From Salipiger pallidus (GTDB taxonomy: Bacteria > Pseudomonadota > Alphaproteobacteria > Rhodobacterales > Rhodobacteraceae), in NCBI RefSeq assembly GCF_014643635.1, contig NZ_BMJV01000003.1, positions 62,001-126,000 on the forward strand: 64,000 nt of DNA, given 5' to 3'. Shown in pieces: positions 47,330 through 56,912 of the stretch (within the stretch, counting starts at the first letter, position 1; each line of letters begins with the position of its first letter). Under the pieces are notes generated by a model, which was not told the origin of the DNA, searched no databases, and was given only the letters and a program-made list of their open reading frames with translations. The position numbers and the translations under genes are program-made.

Positions 47330-48727
47330 TCAGGCGCCCGATGGCGATCCGCAATCGCGGTCTCCGGGGTGTTGCAGCGGAATTGCCCCGCAAATCTCGC
47401 GCAGTGCGGTCTTGAGCCCCTCTTCCAGAGTGGGATGGTAGATCGGCAGGTCGAGCATGTCTCCGGCGGTCATGCCCTGGGTGATGGCAAGCGCCAGCAG
47501 GTGGGCCATGTGGTCCGCGCCGGGGCAGAAGAGGTCGGCGCCAATGAGCCGTCCTTCACGGTCGGCGTGTAGCCGCGCCAGCCCGGTGGCCCGATCCTCG
47601 ACCTTCGCGCGGCCCTGATCGGTGTAGTCGGCGGTGCCGGTGACGGCGCCCTCGTCCGCAGGTTGGCCCACGGTGACCAGCGGCGGGTCGGTGAAGGTCA
47701 CCGCCAGCGGAACCTTGCGGGTGCCGGGCACGGGGGCGGGGAAGCTCACCGCATTGCGCCCGGCGATGGCACCTTCGTCGCTTGCCTCATGCAGGAGGGG
47801 GCGGTCGGCATCGGCGTCGCCCACCATGAAGATCGGCAGATCACCGCATTGCAGCGTGGCAGGGCAGACCTGCGGCATGCCCTTGTCATCCAGATCGAGG
47901 CCAGTGGCATCGAGCCCCAGCCCCTTGATGTTCGGCGGCCGACCGGTGGCGACGAGCACCTTGTCGAACTCTTCCGATCCGCCCTCCCAGTCGATGCGCA
48001 GACCAACCTCGAGGGCGGTGGGCTGCGGGTCTGTGCCGAGGCGCAGGGTCATCTCGTGGCTCAGCGCGTCGTACAGCGCATCGTGTATGTCCTCGTCCCG
48101 GGTGCCGCCAAGGCTGTCAGACTGATCGAAAAGTGTCACCTTCACCCCGAGCCGTGCCATGGCCTGCGCCAGCTCCATCCCGATGATCCCGCCGCCAATC
48201 ACTGCAAGTCGGCGGGGCAGGTCGGGCAGCTCGAACAGCGTGTCGTTGGTCAGCAGCCGGTCACCCAGATCGCGGTAGGGCGGGGGTACCATGGGGGAAG
48301 AGCCGGTGGCGATGATCACCGCTTTCGCGCTGACACTGCGCCCGTCTTCGAGTTCCAGCGTGGTGGGGCCAGTGAAATGGGCGCGGGACTGGATGCGTAT
48401 CTCGTCCGGCAGGTCCATGATGCTATCACGGGTGGCCCCGGCGAAGTCGTCGCGCAGGCGGCGCAGGCGGGTCATGACCTCGGGGCCGTTCACCGTGACC
48501 TCGCCAGTGTGCACTCCGAAAGTGTCGGTGCCGCGGGCATCATGGGCGCGGTGGGCGGCGGCGATCAGCAGCTTCGAGGGCATGCAGCCCACGGTGGCGC
48601 AGGTGGTGCCGATGAATTCCGGGTCGATGAGAAGGGTGGTCGCGCCATTCTTGCGGGCGCTGCGCTCGGCGGCGAGCCCGGCGGTTCCGGCGCCGATGAT
48701 GGCGACGTCGCAGGTAAGGTCTGTCAT
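47330..48727 (-). CDS. Dihydrolipoyl dehydrogenase-like disulfide oxidoreductase
   Basis: 465 aa. FAD site VAIIGAGTAGLAAERSA, redox disulfide C-x4-C in GTTCATVGCMPSKLL (canonical GGTCLNVGCIPSK), NAD site LAVIGGGIIGMELAQAMARL, FMVGDAD, and the C-terminal proton-relay His/Glu in IYHPTLEEG. All catalytic residues are kept, but it belongs to a divergent clade found outside pyruvate dehydrogenase operons, and no E1 or E2 gene is nearby, so its partner is unknown. A soluble lipoamide-type or related disulfide is likely. Confidence 0.88.
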   Translation of the reverse strand: MTDLTCDVAIIGAGTAGLAAERSARKNGATTLLIDPEFIGTTCATVGCMPSKLLIAAAHRAHDARGTDTFGVHTGEVTVNGPEVMTRLRRLRDDFAGATRDSIMDLPDEIRIQSRAHFTGPTTLELEDGRSVSAKAVIIATGSSPMVPPPYRDLGDRLLTNDTLFELPDLPRRLAVIGGGIIGMELAQAMARLGVKVTLFDQSDSLGGTRDEDIHDALYDALSHEMTLRLGTDPQPTALEVGLRIDWEGGSEEFDKVLVATGRPPNIKGLGLDATGLDLDDKGMPQVCPATLQCGDLPIFMVGDADADRPLLHEASDEGAIAGRNAVSFPAPVPGTRKVPLAVTFTDPPLVTVGQPADEGAVTGTADYTDQGRAKVEDRATGLARLHADREGRLIGADLFCPGADHMAHLLALAITQGMTAGDMLDLPIYHPTLEEGLKTALREICGAIPLQHPGDRDCGSPSGA

Positions 48728-48769
48728 GGGGTCCCTTTCCGCCCGGTCAATCGGGGTCTGGAAGGGAAC

Positions 48770-48807
48770 GGCGGAAGGCCGGGCCGAGTTCCGCCCGGCC
48801 TTCCGCC
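48770..48807 (-). terminator. Hairpin terminator downstream of dapE
   Basis: GGCGGAAGGCCGGGC...GCCCGGCCTTCCGCC, a perfect 15-bp stem directly after the dapE stop. The minus-strand T run is short (gttccctt). Confidence 0.6.
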
Positions 48808-48850
48808 ATCACTCGCAGGCTGTCGGCCCGATGGGGCCAGTCTGCGCTGG

Positions 48851-49993
48851 TCAGTCCGCGAACCAGTCGCGCAGGATGCGGGTGTAGATCGCTTTCAGCT
48901 GGTCGATCTGCTCCACCGGCACGCATTCGTCCACCTGGTGCATGGTCTTGCCCACGAGGCCGAATTCCACCACCGGGCAGTGGGTCTTGACGAAGCGCGC
49001 ATCCGAGGTGCCGCCCGAGGTCGACAGCTCTGGCACCACGCCGGTTTCGGCCTCGACGGCGCGGCCGATGATGTCCGACAGCGCCCCCGGCGGGGTAAGG
49101 AAGCTTTCGCCCGACACCTTGATGCGGATTTCAGTGGTGGTGCCGAAGGCGGTATCCACGGCGGCGGCCTCCTCGCGCAGCCAGTCCGACAGGGATGCGC
49201 CGCTGTGCAGGTCGTTGAAGCGGATGTTGACCGTGGCGCGGGTCTGCGCCGGGATCACGTTGGTGGCCGGGTTGCCGGTGTCGATGGTCACCACCGCAAG
49301 CGTCGAGGCGTCGAAATGGTCCGTACCCTCATCAAGCGTATGGGACGCCAGCCGATCCATCAGCCGCGCCATGGCGGGCATGGGGTTGAGCGCCCGGTGC
49401 GGGTAGGCGGAATGGCCCTGCCGCCCGGTCACGGTGAACCACGCGGACAGGGACCCGCGCCGCCCGATCTTCATCATTTCACCCATCTGCGACGGGCAGG
49501 TCGGCTCGCCCACGAGGCAGACCGTCATCGCCTCGGCCTCGGCGTCCATCCAGTCGAGCAGGGCGATGGTGCCGTCAGTGGCGTCCCCCTCTTCATCACC
49601 GGTGATGGCCAGCACGATGGCACCGTCGGGGGGCGTGTCCCTGACGAAATCCACGGCGGCGGCGGCAAAGGCGGCGACGCCGGATTTCATGTCCGTGGCC
49701 CCGCGCCCGTACATCACGCCGTCCCGGATCTCGGCCCCGAAGGGATCGGCGGTCCAGGCCGCCTCGTCGCCCACTGGCACAACGTCGGTGTGGCCGTTGA
49801 AGCCGAAGGTGCGGGGGTGGCCCTTGTCGCCCCACCGGGCATAAAGGTTCGACGTTCCGTTCCTGTCGACCCGGTAGCAGGTGAAGCCGGCCTCGGTCAG
49901 CAACTCCTGCAACAGCACCAGCGCACCGCCTTCGGCGGGTGTGACCGAGGGGCAGCGGATAAGCCGGGCGGTAAGGTCGACGGGGTCGGTCAT
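48851..49993 (-). CDS. dapE: Succinyl-diaminopimelate desuccinylase
   Basis: 380 aa, M20 metallopeptidase. Zinc ligands and catalytic residues are visible: [27 protein letters not shown], the EE pair in [13 protein letters not shown], and the C-terminal histidine in [13 protein letters not shown]. It releases succinate from N-succinyl-LL-diaminopimelate in lysine and peptidoglycan synthesis. ATG 49993 starts with MTDPVDL. dapD, two steps earlier in the pathway, lies 3 kb upstream on the same strand. Confidence 0.95.
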   Translation of the reverse strand: MTDPVDLTARLIRCPSVTPAEGGALVLLQELLTEAGFTCYRVDRNGTSNLYARWGDKGHPRTFGFNGHTDVVPVGDEAAWTADPFGAEIRDGVMYGRGATDMKSGVAAFAAAAVDFVRDTPPDGAIVLAITGDEEGDATDGTIALLDWMDAEAEAMTVCLVGEPTCPSQMGEMMKIGRRGSLSAWFTVTGRQGHSAYPHRALNPMPAMARLMDRLASHTLDEGTDHFDASTLAVVTIDTGNPATNVIPAQTRATVNIRFNDLHSGASLSDWLREEAAAVDTAFGTTTEIRIKVSGESFLTPPGALSDIIGRAVEAETGVVPELSTSGGTSDARFVKTHCPVVEFGLVGKTMHQVDECVPVEQIDQLKAIYTRILRDWFAD

Positions 49994-50316
49994 GTCATGG
50001 CTCCTGCGTTTGCGTGCCCTCCGGGCTAGCGCAGCGGCGGACAAAGGGCAAACCTGTAGCATGACGGGCGTGGAGAACGATGGTCCGGTTTCCACGGGCG
50101 TGCCCCTGTTCGGGCAGCAAAATGGTGTGGGTTGATCGACGCCGCGATGCCCCTTGTCATGACCAGATGCCGATGCTTGGAGACGATGGGACTTGTAGCG
50201 GCATGCACGGCCCAAGCCCTTTTCCCAAGCGCATGACTTCCCAAGTGGATGGATGTCCTGGCGGATGGACCAACCGCAGATCTGCCCTCTCAGGGGCCGC
50301 GGGGTGGGTGGTGCCC
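49994..50316. other. Non-coding interval upstream of dapE
   Basis: About 320 bases. The frame of dapE is open through it but has no protein-like content. I see no clear promoter. Confidence 0.55.
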
Positions 50317-50652
50317 TTAGTCCTCGTCGTAGAAGGGCGTGACCTGCGCGACGATGACCGAGTTCTCTTCGAGCGCGCGCTCCATAAGGGCGCGCTCGTC
50401 CTCGTCGATGTCGTGGCCCTGTTCGAGCCGTTCCTCGAGGGTGCCGTAGCCCGTCACGTCCAGCGGGGCGACATCGGCCTGCTTGAGGATCGCGACGGTC
50501 TCGCGCACCGCTTCGGCCTCGTCGACACCGGAGGCATAGCACATCAGCGCGGCGCCGGTAGCCTTGTCGGGTAGCCCGTCACCGGACTTGCGGCCCACGT
50601 CCACCAGAAGCGTGTAGACCTGCTGGCGCGAGGGTTTCTTGGGCTTGTTCAT
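50317..50652 (-). CDS. Conserved hypothetical protein, 111 aa
   Basis: 111 aa. The N terminus is basic ([20 protein letters not shown]), and the rest is acidic and helical ([40 protein letters not shown]). No signal, membrane segment or cysteine motif, so cytoplasmic. I do not recognise a domain. It sits between the CaCA antiporter and dapE, all on the minus strand; codon use is normal. Confidence 0.72.
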   Translation of the reverse strand: MNKPKKPSRQQVYTLLVDVGRKSGDGLPDKATGAALMCYASGVDEAEAVRETVAILKQADVAPLDVTGYGTLEERLEQGHDIDEDERALMERALEENSVIVAQVTPFYDED

Positions 50653-50805
50653 GACGGACTCCGGCTTGACTGCGCGGGGGGATGCGGCAGCGCCGCGCCC
50701 CTGTCAAGCGGACACTGCGTTTCGCTTGGGGCGCATACTGAATTGCGCCAGCGGCGCATGCTGAACTATTCCAGCGGCACACAGTGGGGAATGCCTGGGG
50801 CGGGC

Positions 50806-51843
<1,038 letters not shown>

Positions 51844-51890
51844 GGGGCTCCGGCGTCTTGGTCAGCTGCGTCGGGGGAGTGGGTGACATG

Positions 51891-51922
51891 AAAAAGGCCG
51901 CGCACCGGGTGGTGCACGGCCC
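51891..51922 (-). terminator. Terminator of the GlsB-like gene
   Basis: Minus strand: GGCCGTGCACC, loop acccg, GGTGCGCGGCCTTTTT, with one mismatch and a T5 run. Confidence 0.88.
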
Positions 51923-51942
51923 AAGGCCTCATGGCCAATGTG

Positions 51943-52197
51943 TCAGGCGCTCCGGCGGAAGGCCCGCGCAATGGCGATCAGAATGCAGGCACCGATGAAG
52001 CCGATGATCAGCTGACCAATCCAGCCACCCAGCGTGCTGCCGACAACAAACATCAGGATGGCGTTCAGCAGGATCGCGCCCACGATGCCGAGAATGATGT
52101 TCATGATGATGCCCATGTTCGACTTCATGAACTGTTCCGCGAGCCAGCCGGCGATCCCGCCGACGATGATGGCTGCAAGCCAACCGAGTCCGGTCAT
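51943..52197 (-). CDS. GlsB/YeaQ/YmgE family stress membrane protein
   Basis: 84 aa with three hydrophobic segments: WLAAIIVGGIAGWLAEQF, MNIILGIVGAILLNAILMFV and WIGQLIIGFIGACILIAIA. The glycine-rich GGIAGWLAEQ...GIVGA pattern is that of the transglycosylase-associated (YeaQ/GlsB) family, linked to stress in other bacteria but of unknown biochemistry. It has its own terminator; AAGGGG lies just upstream of ATG 52197. Confidence 0.9.
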   Translation of the reverse strand: MTGLGWLAAIIVGGIAGWLAEQFMKSNMGIIMNIILGIVGAILLNAILMFVVGSTLGGWIGQLIIGFIGACILIAIARAFRRSA

Positions 52198-52308
52198 TGT
52201 AAAACCCCTTGAATATATGGTGCCGGGGCACGCCCGGCGTCTGAGTTAACAACATCCGAAGGTTTGGATTGGTTCCGCGCCCCTGTAATTTTACGGCCCG
52301 CCACGCGA

Positions 52309-52334
52309 AAGGCCGGAGCAGGTGCCCCGGCCTT
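52309..52334 (-). terminator. Terminator of dapD
   Basis: AAGGCCGG, loop agcaggtgcc, CCGGCCTT, followed on the minus strand by TTTCGCG. Confidence 0.75.
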
Positions 52335-52356
52335 CCACAATAGTCTGCGTCGCGGA

Positions 52357-53184
52357 TCAGTCGCGAAGCAGCTCGTTGATGCCGGTCTTGGAGCGGGTGC
52401 GCTCGTCGACGCGTTTCACGATGACGGCGCAGTAGAGGTGCACGCCGTTCTTCGACGGCATGGTGCCCGACACGACCACCGAGTAGGGCGGCACCTCGCC
52501 GTACATGACTTCGCCGGTCTCGCGGTCGACGATCTTCGTGGACTGGCCGATGTAGACACCCATGCCCAGCACCGAGCCTTCGCGGACGATGACGCCCTCG
52601 ACCACCTCGGAGCGGGCGCCGATGAAGCAGTTGTCCTCGATGATGGTCGGGCCGGCCTGCATGGGCTCCAGCACGCCGCCGATGCCGACGCCACCTGACA
52701 GGTGCACGCCCTTGCCGATCTGTGCGCAGGACCCGACGGTGGCCCAGGTGTCGACCATGGTGCCGGTGTCCACGTAGGCACCGAGGTTCACGAACGACGG
52801 CATCAGCACCACGCCCGGCGCGATGTAGGCCGACCGGCGCACGACGCAGTTCGGCACGGCGCGGAAGCCGGCCTCTTTCCACTCGGCGTCATCCCAGCCT
52901 GCGAACTTGCTGTCGACCTTGTCCCACCAGCCGCTGCCCTGCGGGCCACCGGACTGCAGTTCCATGTCCTTGATGCGGAAGCCCAGCAGCACGGCCTTCT
53001 TGGCCCACTGGTTGACCTGCCAGTCGCCGCTCTCGGTCTTCTCCGCCACGCGCAGCTGCCCGCTGTCGAGCGCGTCGAGCGTGTCCTCGATAGCTTCGCG
53101 GGTTTCGCCGGTGGTGGCGGGGGTGATGGTGTCGCGCGCCTCCCAGGCGGCTTCGATGGCGGCTTCGAGCTGTGCGTTGGACAT
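52357..53184 (-). CDS. dapD: Tetrahydrodipicolinate N-succinyltransferase
   Basis: 275 aa. A left-handed beta-helix of hexapeptide repeats follows the helical N terminus ([18 protein letters not shown]): [40 protein letters not shown] and [20 protein letters not shown]. It transfers succinyl from succinyl-CoA to tetrahydrodipicolinate in lysine and peptidoglycan precursor synthesis. ATG 53184 begins the conserved MSNAQLE; an open frame upstream runs into the divergent glyoxalase promoter. Confidence 0.96.
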   Translation of the reverse strand: MSNAQLEAAIEAAWEARDTITPATTGETREAIEDTLDALDSGQLRVAEKTESGDWQVNQWAKKAVLLGFRIKDMELQSGGPQGSGWWDKVDSKFAGWDDAEWKEAGFRAVPNCVVRRSAYIAPGVVLMPSFVNLGAYVDTGTMVDTWATVGSCAQIGKGVHLSGGVGIGGVLEPMQAGPTIIEDNCFIGARSEVVEGVIVREGSVLGMGVYIGQSTKIVDRETGEVMYGEVPPYSVVVSGTMPSKNGVHLYCAVIVKRVDERTRSKTGINELLRD

Positions 53185-53259
53185 GTCTGTCTCCTCGTGC
53201 GATCCGGGGTTTGAATTGCCTATAGCGGCCAGATCGCCGCAAGAAAAGGAGCCTCCAGC

Positions 53260-53655
53260 ATGGCCAAAGCCATCCACAGCATGATCCGCGTCCTAGATGA
53301 GGACCGCTCGGTCGCCTTCTACGACACCGCCTTCGGGCTCAAGGTCGCGGAGCGGCTCGATTTCGACAGCTTCACGCTGGTCTACCTGTCGAACCCAGAG
53401 TCGGAGTTCGAGCTGGAGCTGACGGTGAACAAGGACCAGTCCGAACCTTACGATCTGGGCAATGGCTACGGCCATTTCGCCGTGTCGGTCGAGGATGTCG
53501 CCGCCGAGCACGCGCGCTTCACCGAGGCCGGCCTGAACCCCCGCAAGCTGGTGGATTTCGCCCCGGGCGGAGAAGTCATCGCACGGTTCTTCTTCGTGCA
53601 GGACCCTGACGGTTACGAGATCGAGGTGCTGCAGCGGGGCGGACGCTACCTCTGA
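53260..53655 (+). CDS. Glyoxalase I-like VOC superfamily protein (lactoylglutathione lyase-like)
   Basis: 131 aa. VOC beta-alpha modules: [20 protein letters not shown], then [20 protein letters not shown] and a C-terminal [15 protein letters not shown]. Candidate metal ligands are H6, E56 region, H72 and E126. The sequence pattern (MIRV...S..FY....G) is that of gloA-type lactoylglutathione lyase, although true GloA is usually longer. Divergent from dapD with 75 bp between the starts. Confidence 0.85.
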   Translation: MAKAIHSMIRVLDEDRSVAFYDTAFGLKVAERLDFDSFTLVYLSNPESEFELELTVNKDQSEPYDLGNGYGHFAVSVEDVAAEHARFTEAGLNPRKLVDFAPGGEVIARFFFVQDPDGYEIEVLQRGGRYL

Positions 53656-53870
53656 GATTCTGCGCGGCGGCCCGGACCCAGCGCCGCAGGTCGCCGCGAC
53701 ATCGCCATACCGGAGACGAGGCTTTGGCTTGGCCGCCTTCAGGCTGGCGACCGGTTGCCTGGCGCCCAAAGGGGCAGGGTCTTGCGGACTTTGCAGGGAC
53801 AAACCGGGAGGTCCGGAGGCCGCTTCGCCAGCCCGGCGGCCGGTGATATGCGGCGACCCACGCTTACCCC

Positions 53871-53899
53871 TTGCGGAATCGCGGTGCGGCGCGTATATC
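53871..53899 (+). promoter_or_regulatory. Promoter of the rimP-nusA-ylxR-infB operon
   Basis: TTGCGG (53871-53876), exactly 17 nt, then TATATC (53894-53899). The predicted start near 53906 gives a leader of about 105 nt before the rimP ATG at 54012. Confidence 0.7.
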
Positions 53900-53954
53900 C
53901 CCCCTCAATAGCGGCGCGTTCGGAGCTTCTCCGGGGCCCACCGGGAAAGATACG

Positions 53955-53977
53955 ACGGGCCGCGCGCCCGTTTTTTT
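53955..53977 (+). terminator. Intrinsic terminator inside the rimP leader (possible attenuator)
   Basis: ACGGGC, loop cgcgc, GCCCGT followed by seven T (53971-53977). It lies 35 nt before the rimP start and downstream of the predicted promoter, so it would cut the operon transcript unless read through. GGCCC at 53935-53939 could pair with GGGCC at 53957-53961, an alternative stem that would break the terminator. Confidence 0.8.
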
Positions 53978-54011
53978 GTGCCGTAATCGGACCTCAACCG
54001 GACCCGGAGAC

Positions 54012-54605
54012 ATGACAGACCTGATCGCCAAGACCTCCATCGACAAGCGCATCGCCGAGATCGTCACCCCCGTCATCGAGGACATGGGGTTCGAGCTTGT
54101 GCGCCTCCGCCTGATGAGCGGCAAGACCGCCACGCTTCAGATCATGGCCGAGCGCCCCGAGGGCGGTGTCGAGATCGACGAGCTGGGCGAAATTTCGACC
54201 GCCATTTCCGCCGTACTTGATGTCGAAGACCCGATCATCGACACCTACGTGCTCGAGGTCGGCAGCCCCGGCGTCGACCGTCCGCTGACGCGGCTCAAGG
54301 ATTTCGAGACTTACGAAGGCTATGACGCCAAGATTCAGACCGAAGAGTTGGTGGATGGGCGCAAGCGCTGGCAGGGCATCCTGGCCGGTGTCGAGGGCGG
54401 CGAAGTGCTGCTCAACATCGAAGAGGATGGCGAGACGCAGACCATCGGCCTGCAGTTTGACTGGTTGGCCGATGCCAAGCTGATCCTGACCGACGACCTC
54501 ATGCGCGAGATGCTCAAAGCCCGCAAGGCGCGCGATGGCAACGACGCGGATGCATCGACTTTCGACGAAATTCAGGCCGACGACGCGGCCACCGACGAGG
54601 AGTAA
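54012..54605 (+). CDS. rimP: Ribosome maturation factor RimP
   Basis: 197 aa. N-terminal DUF150 domain: [18 protein letters not shown]-type start ([16 protein letters not shown]), then [16 protein letters not shown] and [15 protein letters not shown], the family hallmark. The C-terminal SH3-like part is followed by an acidic tail ([20 protein letters not shown]). It assists 30S maturation. It heads the operon; ATG 54012 follows CCGGAGAC. nusA starts 7 nt after its stop. Confidence 0.94.
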   Translation: MTDLIAKTSIDKRIAEIVTPVIEDMGFELVRLRLMSGKTATLQIMAERPEGGVEIDELGEISTAISAVLDVEDPIIDTYVLEVGSPGVDRPLTRLKDFETYEGYDAKIQTEELVDGRKRWQGILAGVEGGEVLLNIEEDGETQTIGLQFDWLADAKLILTDDLMREMLKARKARDGNDADASTFDEIQADDAATDEE

Positions 54606-54612
54606 GACCCCC

Positions 54613-56247
54613 ATGGCAATCACCTCTGCCAACCAGCTCGAGCTGCTTCAGACCGCCGAGGCCGTCGCGCGCGAGAAGATGATCGACCCGGCTCTCGTGA
54701 TCGAGGCTATGGAAGAGTCGCTCGCCCGCGCCGCCAAGAGCCGCTACGGCTCCGAGATGGACATCCGCGTTAAGATCGACCGCAAGACCGGCCGGGCGAC
54801 CTTTACCCGGGTGCGCACCGTGGTCGAAGACGAGCTTCTGGAAAACTACCAGGCCGAGTTCACCGTGAAGCAGGCCAAGCAGTACATGGCCGACCCGCAG
54901 GTGGGCGACACCTACGAAGAAGAAGTTCCGCCTGTGGATCTTGGCCGGATCGCGGCCCAGTCGGCCAAGCAGGTGATCCTGCAAAAGGTCCGCGAAGCCG
55001 AGCGTGATCGCCAGTACGACGAATTCAAGGACCGCAACGGCACCATCATCAACGGTACCGTCAAGCGCGAGGAATACGGCAACGTCATCGTCGACATCGG
55101 CCGTGGCGAGGGCATCCTGCGCCGCAATGACAAGATCGGCCGCGAGGCCTATCGCCCCGGCGATCGCATCCGCTGCTACATCAAGGATGTGCGCCGCGAA
55201 GTGCGCGGCCCGCAGATCTTCCTGTCGCGCACCGCGCCGGAATTCATGGCCGAGCTGTTCAAGATGGAAGTGCCGGAAATCTACGACGGCATCATCGAGA
55301 TCAAGGCTGTGGCCCGTGATCCCGGTTCGCGCGCCAAGATCGGCGTCATCTCCTATGATAATTCCATCGACCCCGTCGGTGCCTGCGTCGGTATGCGCGG
55401 CAGCCGCGTTCAGGCCGTCGTGAACGAGCTTCAGGGCGAGAAAATCGACATCATCCCGTGGAACGAGGATATGCCGACCTTCCTCGTGAACGCCCTGCAG
55501 CCCGCAGAGGTGAGCAAGGTGGTGCTCGACGAGGACGCCGAGCGCATCGAGGTCGTTGTGCCCGACGAGCAGCTGTCGCTGGCGATTGGCCGCCGTGGTC
55601 AGAACGTGCGCCTTGCGTCGCAGCTGACCGGCCTCGACATCGACATCATGACCGAAGAGGAAGAATCGAAGCGCCGTCAGGCCGAGTTCGAGCAGCGCAC
55701 CAAGCTGTTCATGGACACGCTGGATCTCGACGAGTTCTTCGCCCAGCTTCTGGTGTCCGAAGGCTTTACCAACCTCGAGGAAGTGGCCTACGTCGAGCTG
55801 GACGAGCTGCTGGTCATTGACGGTGTCGACGAGGACACCGCGCAGGAACTGCAGACCCGTGCCCGCGAGAACCTCGAGGAACAGGCCCGCAAGGCTCTGG
55901 AACACGCTCGTGAACTGGGTGCAGAGGACAGCCTCATTGACTTCGACGGCCTCACTCCCCAAATGGTAGAGGCACTTGCCGAGGACGGCGTGAAGACCCT
56001 CGAGGACTTCGCGACCTGCGCGGACTGGGAACTGGCCGGCGGCTGGACCGTCGTGGACGGCAAGCGTGTGAAGGACGATGGCCTTCTCGAGACGTTCAAT
56101 GTCGATCTTGCCGAAGCTCAGAACCTCATCATGACCGCACGCGTCATGCTGGGCTGGGTCGATCCGACCGAGCTCGAGGCGGACGAGGAAGAGGGTGACG
56201 ATCTCGAGATCGACGCCGAAGAAGACACCGACGAGGAGCAGGCCTGA
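54613..56247 (+). CDS. nusA: Transcription termination/antitermination factor NusA
   Basis: 544 aa. N-terminal RNAP-binding domain ([20 protein letters not shown]), S1 domain (about residues 135-200; [17 protein letters not shown]), KH1/KH2 ([38 protein letters not shown]) and two C-terminal helix-hairpin-helix regions, ending in an acidic tail. It controls pausing, termination and antitermination, and is a candidate for autoregulating this operon through the leader terminator. Confidence 0.96.
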   Translation: MAITSANQLELLQTAEAVAREKMIDPALVIEAMEESLARAAKSRYGSEMDIRVKIDRKTGRATFTRVRTVVEDELLENYQAEFTVKQAKQYMADPQVGDTYEEEVPPVDLGRIAAQSAKQVILQKVREAERDRQYDEFKDRNGTIINGTVKREEYGNVIVDIGRGEGILRRNDKIGREAYRPGDRIRCYIKDVRREVRGPQIFLSRTAPEFMAELFKMEVPEIYDGIIEIKAVARDPGSRAKIGVISYDNSIDPVGACVGMRGSRVQAVVNELQGEKIDIIPWNEDMPTFLVNALQPAEVSKVVLDEDAERIEVVVPDEQLSLAIGRRGQNVRLASQLTGLDIDIMTEEEESKRRQAEFEQRTKLFMDTLDLDEFFAQLLVSEGFTNLEEVAYVELDELLVIDGVDEDTAQELQTRARENLEEQARKALEHARELGAEDSLIDFDGLTPQMVEALAEDGVKTLEDFATCADWELAGGWTVVDGKRVKDDGLLETFNVDLAEAQNLIMTARVMLGWVDPTELEADEEEGDDLEIDAEEDTDEEQA

Positions 56248-56249
56248 AC

Positions 56250-56912
56250 ATGAGCCGGGGCGGCGCACAGAAAAACCGCGAGGACGGCCCGGAACGCCGC
56301 TGTATCGCCACGGGCGAAACGGAACCGGCGTCCGGACTGATCCGCTTCGTGGTGGGGCCGGAGGGGCAGGTTGTGCCTGACCTCGCCGGCAAGCTGCCCG
56401 GGCGCGGCATCTGGGTGTCTTCGGAGACGAAGGCGCTCGAGACTGCCGAGAAGAAGGGCCTCTTCAAACGGGCCGCGAAGGCTCCGGTCACCGTACCGGA
56501 AAACCTTCCGGTGCTCGTGGAACAGATGTTGGCGCGCAGGGTGGTGGAACTCATCAGCCTCGCACGCAAGTCCGGCGCCGCGGTGGCGGGCTATGAAAAG
56601 GTCAAGGACTGGCTTGGGCGTGAGGACGCCGATGTGCTGATCCAGGCCGAGGACGGGTCGTCTCGCGGCAAGTCCAAATTGTCTACTCCCCCCTGGGGGA
56701 CCTATATCGGTTGGCTCACTGCGGATGAACTTGGGCTGGCCTTCGGTCGTGAAAAGGTGATACATGCCGCGCTTGGCGCTGGCGGACTCACCAAACGTGT
56801 TGTAGAGGAGGCCCGACGACTGAAGGGCCTGCGTGTCGGTGCGTCCGACGCGAAAACGGTGGCAGGGGCCACCGGGGGCGGCAGCGGCCGCCGGAAAGGA
56901 CGAGAGAGCTGA
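56250..56912 (+). CDS. YlxR (DUF448)/L7Ae-like RNA-binding protein
   Basis: 220 aa. N-terminal YlxR segment with RCIATGE and LPGRGIWVS; the middle part (LISLARKSGAAVAGYEKVKD) is L7Ae-like, as in many alphaproteobacterial nusA-infB operons. The C-terminal tail is Gly/Lys-rich (VAGATGGGSGRRKGRES). It is placed directly between nusA (2-nt gap) and infB (no gap), so it is co-transcribed. A role in nusA/infB control or RNA binding is inferred. Confidence 0.9.
   Translation: MSRGGAQKNREDGPERRCIATGETEPASGLIRFVVGPEGQVVPDLAGKLPGRGIWVSSETKALETAEKKGLFKRAAKAPVTVPENLPVLVEQMLARRVVELISLARKSGAAVAGYEKVKDWLGREDADVLIQAEDGSSRGKSKLSTPPWGTYIGWLTADELGLAFGREKVIHAALGAGGLTKRVVEEARRLKGLRVGASDAKTVAGATGGGSGRRKGRES

Larger units (their letters stand above)
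53656..54011. other. Intergenic region before rimP
   Basis: 356 bases: the first ~200 hold nothing I can name; the rest holds the promoter and leader terminator listed separately. Confidence 0.6.
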
